DNA of 64,000 nt, from assembly GCF_003073045.1 (NCBI RefSeq), contig NC_037592.1, positions 40,047,760-40,111,759 on the forward strand, given 5' to 3'. Source of the stretch: Pomacea canaliculata. Lineage: Eukaryota > Mollusca > Gastropoda > Architaenioglossa > Ampullariidae. Under the pieces are notes generated by a model, which was given only the letters and a program-made list of their open reading frames with translations, ran no database searches and was not told the DNA's origin. Below, piece after piece: positions 61,101 through 64,000 of this stretch. The stretch's first letter is position 1. The number at the start of each line of letters is the position of its first letter. The position numbers and the translations under genes were made by a program.

Positions 61101-63776
61101 CTTCTGGTGCCAGTGCTTCAGTTCTGACTGTACATGTGTAAGCAGACGAGCTTGCATCATAGACAAGTGCATGCACATAGTCTCTCCTTAATCCATTGAA
61201 CGTTTTATTATCTTCTCAAGGCTGCTTAACAATTCCGGTTCTTAATCTTTATCATTTAGCTAGCAATTTGTAATGGCAAGTATGGGGCAACTCTGTTAGC
61301 TAGATAGCAAAGTTAAATCATTTATCCAACATTTTGCTGATGATTTCCCTCGAGAAGGGAAGCTTAGTTTGTTGTACCAGCCCGTACCTAGACCAAACCT
61401 CTATTAAAATCACCAGTTATGATGGGTTGTTTTTTTTTAATGAGAACTTTCTTTGGTTAAAGAGAAGTGGTATTATGAAAAGACTTGGGTGTCTTTATCA
61501 TTGTTGGACATTTGTAATCCTTAACTGTTCACTAAGGTACACAGCAATATGAACAATCTTTTCTTTAAAAAATTATTGTATGAGCTGACGTAGAAAAATG
61601 CTACCCTTATTAACAGCTGACATCAAAGTGAACGTGGTCTACCTTCAGGTTGGTGAAGGTCACGTGCATGCATAATTCTTCGAAATCGTCCATATAGCCA
61701 AGGGCAACCAAGGAGAAGCATATGTGTCTGTTCTGTCATATGCTGAACTCATATGTGTCCTGTCTATCCCATATAGAAGTTTCTTGCTTGTCCCATAAAA
61801 TTGTATGTTATTGCTATGATTCACTTAATGTAAATTTGTATTGCTATTTTAAAAAAGCTTATAGATTTACTAAATCTGCTGTTGGCTAGTGGGCTGGATC
61901 AAACGACATCGCGTGCTGTTCACAGCCCCAGGGTGGGAAATTGCTTTAATAATGTTATTTATTTTTAACTAGGTAATTTCATGTCATATCGTAACAAAAA
62001 TAGCATTAAATGCTGGTTCACACCTTTAAACAATCTGCTGTACTTTTAAACATTCAGCTGTACTTTTAAAAAAAAACATTTGATGCTATATAACCCTCTC
62101 AGAAATGACTAATTGACACGTTCACATATTAAGCCTCTGTTTTGTTTTAATCGTTTTGGTCTTGTCTGGTTGTTTCATAGCACTGATGAAGCATAGTACC
62201 TGTGGGAATTCATACATAAGTTGTTATTTCAAGACTGATCAAATTATGTGGAGGATAGTGTAAGGTCCACAGTTTACTGCTTTTTTTTTTTTTTTTTTTT
62301 TTAAGTGAAAATTTTGAAAAGTATGTGAATCATCTCCTGAATTTATTACAAAACTTCTTCCCCCCAAAATACACATGGTTCCTGCAACCAGTAATCTGTT
62401 AATCTATGGTTGTGCCTCATGTGTATTCTGGACTAGGTTGCATACGCGTTCTTGAAAAGGCCTTAAATCACTGATCTCAGGCTAGATTGACTGTGCTAAT
62501 TTGGTCTGAATAGTTGAATTGCATCTCTTATGCACATCAGCCAGTTGTGATTTTTAGACCTCACCTACAACCCAGCCCACACGTTTAAAGTTTAGCTTAC
62601 ACAGAGCTCCCCACTAGTAACAGTGGCCACATATCAATAAAGAATCAAAATCTCTCTCTTACTCACATTTGGGGGAATAAGATTGACTCAGTAATAATGT
62701 CAATCAAAGCAATATTCAGGATATTAAGCAACTTTTTCCTGAAGAGAAATAACTGGCAAATGTGTGGCCATACACCAGATGGCATGCAGATTCTGTGTTT
62801 AGACCACCAGTCTGTTGAGAAACCCTTAACTGAACCCTTGAGATCATAAGCACTGTCCATTGATCAAGCTTGTGCACACTTAAGCCTTTAGCTTGCATAC
62901 GTGAACATAATCAATAGACGGTGCTCATGGCCTCAAGGGTTCAAAGCAAAAATCAAGCCGTTGCAAAGGTATCCTAAAGATAAGTTGCAGTCCATAAATT
63001 ATCTCTTAGAGTGGTCAGCATCTGGTCCATTAATTCTCAGCAGTTCATTGAAATACATTTTAGTCATAAAACCCACCTTTACTCAGTCGTTGAGCAAGTG
63101 ATTGATCCGTAAAGAGTTTTAAGATGGTTTGGTGACTTTCAAAGACCTTAGGCAGTGAAACTTTATTGGGAATATTATGCTGGTGGTATGTATTTTGTAC
63201 TATCCTTTCTTTGAAGGGGTAAGCATATTTTGTGAAGAAAGACATGGCAGTAATGTGAAAGCATGACGAGTCATTGTGTTATTTACAAGTATTTTTCATC
63301 AGTCTGGTACCTCAAAAACCAGCATTACTTTATCATTTACACAGAAAGGAGCCATCTTTTGCCTGCATAGTAAAATCTTTTGCCTAGTTTTTCAGGCCTC
63401 ATTCATTTTTTTTTCTTTTCCAGGCTGCTATATGTTAAAATGATATTATAAAACTGTAAGAGGTTAGGGATGAGAAGATATATTCTTTGAGCATTTTTAA
63501 TATTAAAAATAACACTGATAAGTTAAAGCAAACAGCAGTTGAACTGGCTTTTGGTAATCACCAGGACAGTGTAATCATGACTTTCAATGACTTATCTCAT
63601 AAATATTTATTTCCTACTTTTATATGTTAACTTTAACAATAATTGAAAGCTTTTTGACATTTCAGACAAGAGAATTTTCCAAAGCTGGAGCATTTCGTGG
63701 AAACAGCCCTGCTGATGTGGTGCAGTCATGTGACATCACCTTTACATGTGTCTCAGACTCTGTGGCTGTCAGAGAT
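33486..63776 (+). CDS. GLYR1: GLYR1 / N-PAC homologue (PWWP plus beta-hydroxyacid-dehydrogenase-like chromatin protein), 3' end beyond window
   Basis: Ten coding exons: 33486-33520, 33617-33653, 34524-34606, 35387-35516, 37993-38112, 39870-40028, 41320-41364, 41823-42119, 45634-45789, 63666-63776. All phases agree and there is no internal stop, giving 391 residues before the window ends; vertebrate GLYR1 has about 550. Residues 1-95 form a PWWP domain ([17 protein letters not shown], then [18 protein letters not shown]). Residues 136-302 are a basic and acidic linker with KRKPK and Ser-rich segments. Residues 318-391 begin the dehydrogenase fold with the Rossmann motif [11 protein letters not shown] and IWNRTAAK. 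In vertebrates the protein binds nucleosomes, aids transcription through chromatin and is a cofactor of KDM1B. The exon-5 acceptor is the ATTAG ending at 37992, not the later CAG, because only it keeps frame. Intron 9 is 17.9 kb and hosts another gene. Confidence 0.95.
37256..37320 (-). mobile_element. Short RTE-like LINE 3' remnant
   Basis: GGAGCATAGGGCCGCAAC and the T-rich lead into it match the end of the LINE fragment at 40140-40500, in the same orientation. It lies in GLYR1 intron 4. Confidence 0.5.
40079..40106. repeat. Poly(T) tract
   Basis: About 28 T residues directly precede the 3' end of the LINE fragment at 40140-40500. Read on the minus strand this is a plausible remnant of its A-rich tail. 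Confidence 0.8.
40140..40500 (-). mobile_element. RTE-like non-LTR retrotransposon, 5'-truncated 3' end
   Basis: The minus strand translates as [40 protein letters not shown], then after a frameshift [19 protein letters not shown] and [13 protein letters not shown]. This is the conserved C-terminus of RTE-like LINE polyproteins (the RQAL.WNPQGKR..GRP..TWRR and W..V.ALC motifs). It lies in GLYR1 intron 6. Confidence 0.85.
41551..41750 (+). mobile_element. tRNA-derived SINE
   Basis: Starts GGGCTGTGTGGCCTACTG, which holds an A-box-like block. GGTTCAAGGTT at about 41596 acts as the B box. The body includes GGGTACCTGATTTATCAGGG, shared with 46018-46060. This is the layout of a tRNA-type Pol III SINE. 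It lies in GLYR1 intron 7, ending about 75 bp before exon 8. Confidence 0.7.
42190..42690 (-). mobile_element. Non-LTR retrotransposon 3' end, second family, with (ATT)n tail
   Basis: The minus strand encodes [20 protein letters not shown] followed by [10 protein letters not shown]. This is the signature C-terminal end of a reverse-transcriptase ORF (A...WNSLP..IR.......FK..LKT.LF). After the stop the sequence runs through a GCGCATTACAAATACCC segment into ATTATTATT, a microsatellite tail. Sequence loss upstream makes it 5'-truncated. It lies in GLYR1 intron 8. Confidence 0.8.
44410..44990 (+). pseudogene. Decayed transposase-like ORF
   Basis: Translation with a few stops gives [19 protein letters not shown], then HVNWCIEYC, and in an open 96-codon stretch (44700-44990) [19 protein letters not shown] and [14 protein letters not shown]. 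The VESFNN...YLPKR...R..LAVLDWNE pattern is one I associate with multicopy transposon-encoded proteins of invertebrates; the superfamily is uncertain. It lies in GLYR1 intron 8, so GLYR1 transcription reads through it. Confidence 0.5.
46018..46150 (+). mobile_element. SINE fragment, same family as 41551-41750
   Basis: GGTACCTGATTTATAAGGGA and the following GTGGCTCTA, TGCCGTGCTCTAGGCAC and CCATTTGTGTCC segments parallel the 3' body of the SINE at 41551-41750. The tRNA-like head is missing. Confidence 0.55.
48706..51387 (-). CDS. LRR-Ig transmembrane receptor with 11-residue cytoplasmic repeats
   Basis: A single uninterrupted coding exon of 893 residues. The start is the ATG at 51387-51385; an in-frame TAA lies upstream with no other ATG between. 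Residues about 9-38 are a hydrophobic signal sequence. An LRRNT cap (Cys 54, 58, 60, 72) precedes about 13 LRRs ([20 protein letters not shown] and similar) and an LRRCT cap (Cys 411, 413, 437, 458). An Ig domain follows (Cys 482, Trp 494, DAGPYEC with Cys 574), then a membrane segment at about 600-626. The cytoplasmic part has nine or ten 11-residue repeats of the form VxRIRDxYxxQ (about 655-754), a Ser-rich stretch, an acidic tail and the terminal ETVL, a class I PDZ ligand. The ectodomain resembles the LRIG/LINGO/Kekkon type of neuronal or signalling receptors. I do not assign an orthologue. It lies antisense inside GLYR1 intron 9. Confidence 0.95.
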   Translation of the reverse strand: MGQGQPWLKISQASFVLHLSLFPIVAVNLLVSAPVLSLPAGDDTRFSTVAPLPCPTECSCTVDETLPPTAFCDNKNLRSVPAPLPSSLVTLDLANNDIDHLHEALTSLHSLQRLSLHNNSITVLTLGMFDGLFQLQVLDLSHNDISTIEPHAFASLPFIKTLDLSHNQLTALDNQQLFGLESVAVLNVSGNKIRDLSNATFLNFTYLQTLDISYNKLQALQGGIFQDLINVKHVNLSYNHLLFIDEVIVGLHNLQTLDLSYNMLELGESVVFADVPSLRTLDLSFNNISETSQFLKNVTSLQSLSVRGNPISHLDGPVFQDNKELQLLDISQMSHLAFLSFDAFDGAYGLVFLNLSHNPHLSFLHPELFSLLPKLSTLDLRNDNISILSQITFHNNPELLHLYLSHNPFDCGCGLAWLWKLAGRNGSALLDRHNVKCTNAFHEAEVPIALLSEDMVQCSNITLVNVTDTMVAKIGSQLVLRCDYKTDKTGVLTWTTPRGLVFHYHPFHPEATAHLILSQETANVSHSFHQDHAWHTSTGYWSDLDSMSDHVVLQSDGSLLVDYILRNDAGPYECTVHNAHHRASAIITVRLDYTVLFEVKIMSILVGMGCAASFLTLNTVYVVIMWTARRLVNKRRREAISSLLESLEEYRTSQISRIRTNYSHQVGKIRDQYHCQSVRLREHYSTQMKRVRRGCSNQVERIRDNYHAHMGHLKDYSSHQIHQIREATNHQMVRIRDYGMLQVERLREKYKWQQKHVIKMLEALNMDNCRNIVDTECVRTDSMMYDINFATDLEEDGSNEEVPSSRSSPSASDYVTAISSSVSSQESLATVTAEKVITEVLVACPSTYDSNVACLHVLPCEDQHYDGDSEVEEDSTDTGTNDDDIDDVRETVL
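51505..51991 (-). other. Predicted 5' UTR intron of the LRR-Ig receptor gene
   Basis: On the minus strand CAG|GTAAGT (donor at 51991-51986) and TTGCAG (acceptor ending at 51505) bracket a 487-bp intron between a non-coding first exon above 51992 and the coding exon. This gives a leader ending about 115 nt before the ATG. The splice motifs are strong but no transcript supports them here. Confidence 0.5.
55779..55786. promoter_or_regulatory. Palindromic CRE
   Basis: A perfect TGACGTCA in a CpG-rich segment, with ATTGG (inverted CCAAT) about 35 bp to the left. It is a candidate CREB/ATF site. Confidence 0.4.
56458..57290 (-). mobile_element. RTE-like non-LTR retrotransposon fragment (endonuclease end to reverse-transcriptase start)
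   Basis: Reading the minus strand from 57290 downward with frameshifts: a VGTITLS..LKL-like endonuclease end, [23 protein letters not shown] in place of VGGKFAx[13 protein letters not shown], then an open stretch with [35 protein letters not shown] and [15 protein letters not shown]. These are successive blocks of RTE-like ORFs. The element is cut off before the RT catalytic motifs at about 56458. Confidence 0.85.
60247..60366. promoter_or_regulatory. Pair of palindromic CREs with adjacent E-box
   Basis: TGACGTCA occurs at 60247-60254 and 60359-60366. The second is fused to CACGTG (60355-60360). Both lie in a CpG-rich block of the GLYR1 intron. The arrangement is typical of a promoter or enhancer bound by CREB/ATF and bHLH-zip (USF/MYC-like) factors. 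Confidence 0.5.
62281..62302. repeat. Poly(T) tract
   Basis: Twenty-two T residues in the distal part of GLYR1 intron 9, with no recognisable element attached. Confidence 0.85.
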
Positions 63777-64000
63777 GTAAGTAATTTTCTCTTAAGCTCT
63801 TATAATCGCTAAACCTCCACATGCCAGAGTAGCCATCATGGTGTTCATGGGGATGCTGTGGATCATTTTTATTCATGTAGCAGTCCCCATTTCTTCTGCC
63901 ATAACCTTTCTCACTCCTGAATGCACATGCACACAATTACTGTATTTTAGTATCAAGACTAAGTCGATGAGCAGAATTTGTGGTATGGTTTAGTATGGGG

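Larger units (their letters stand above)
45790..63665 (+). other. GLYR1 intron 9 (17.9 kb), host of a nested gene
   Basis: The donor is GTCAGG after AAG at 45789; the acceptor is TTTCAG before ACA at 63666. Joining gives WNRTAAK then [10 protein letters not shown] in frame, matching GLYR1, so no coding exon is missing. The intron holds an opposite-strand receptor gene (48706 to about 52.1 kb), SINE and LINE fragments, two CpG-rich blocks and a poly(T) tract (62281-62302). The last 3 kb is plain AT-rich sequence. Confidence 0.85.

Overview
The window reads as nuclear DNA from a protostome animal, most likely a lophotrochozoan and probably a gastropod mollusc. Genes have many short exons with GT..AG introns, introns are AT-rich and full of retroelement debris and microsatellites, and the conserved proteins (UNC-50, GLYR1) are clear animal orthologues. 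The phylum is an inference from protein character. No CRISPR array, prokaryotic operon or rRNA/tRNA gene was seen.

Layout. (1) 1450-5951, plus strand: a seven-exon UNC-50 gene whose frame is broken several times, almost always where a homopolymer is one base short. (2) 6930-7299: a 370-bp hAT-type MITE with an exact 8-bp target duplication. (3) 10243-20932, plus strand: a nine-exon gene for a secreted or surface protein with a mucin-like Thr/Ser/Pro segment, two copies of an eight-cysteine module that I do not recognise, and a hydrophobic C-terminal tail. (4) 24313-28953, minus strand: a convergent gene for a secreted repetitive Pro/Gly/Ser/Thr protein (DPWGN, GTGPGYTP and xTPGS repeats) ending in a different Cys-rich domain. 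(5) 33486-63776, plus strand: the first ten coding exons of GLYR1/N-PAC (PWWP domain, basic linker, start of the dehydrogenase-like domain); the gene runs off the window. (6) Inside the 17.9-kb ninth intron of GLYR1, on the opposite strand: an intact single-coding-exon gene (48706-51387) for an LRR-Ig transmembrane receptor with an 11-residue-period cytoplasmic repeat and a PDZ-type C-terminus.

Mobile DNA is mainly fragments of RTE-like and other non-LTR retrotransposons, all on the minus strand (31.3, 40.2, 42.4 and 56.5-57.3 kb), a tRNA-type SINE (41.55 and 46.0 kb), a decayed transposase-like ORF (44.4-45.0 kb) and a dispersed repeat present in inverted orientation at 17.4 and 30.8 kb. CpG-rich blocks lie at about 52.8-56.0 and 58.6-60.5 kb inside the GLYR1 intron and carry palindromic CRE sites.

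How the genes relate: UNC-50 (Golgi/ER membrane trafficking) and GLYR1 (chromatin) are housekeeping genes. The two convergent genes between them both encode signal-peptide proteins with low-complexity O-glycosylatable stretches and Cys-rich parts, suggesting extracellular matrix, mucus or surface roles, but nothing here proves a shared function. The most novel-looking items are the duplicated eight-cysteine module, supported by identical cysteine spacing and identical intron phases, and the 11-mer repeat in the tail of the nested receptor.
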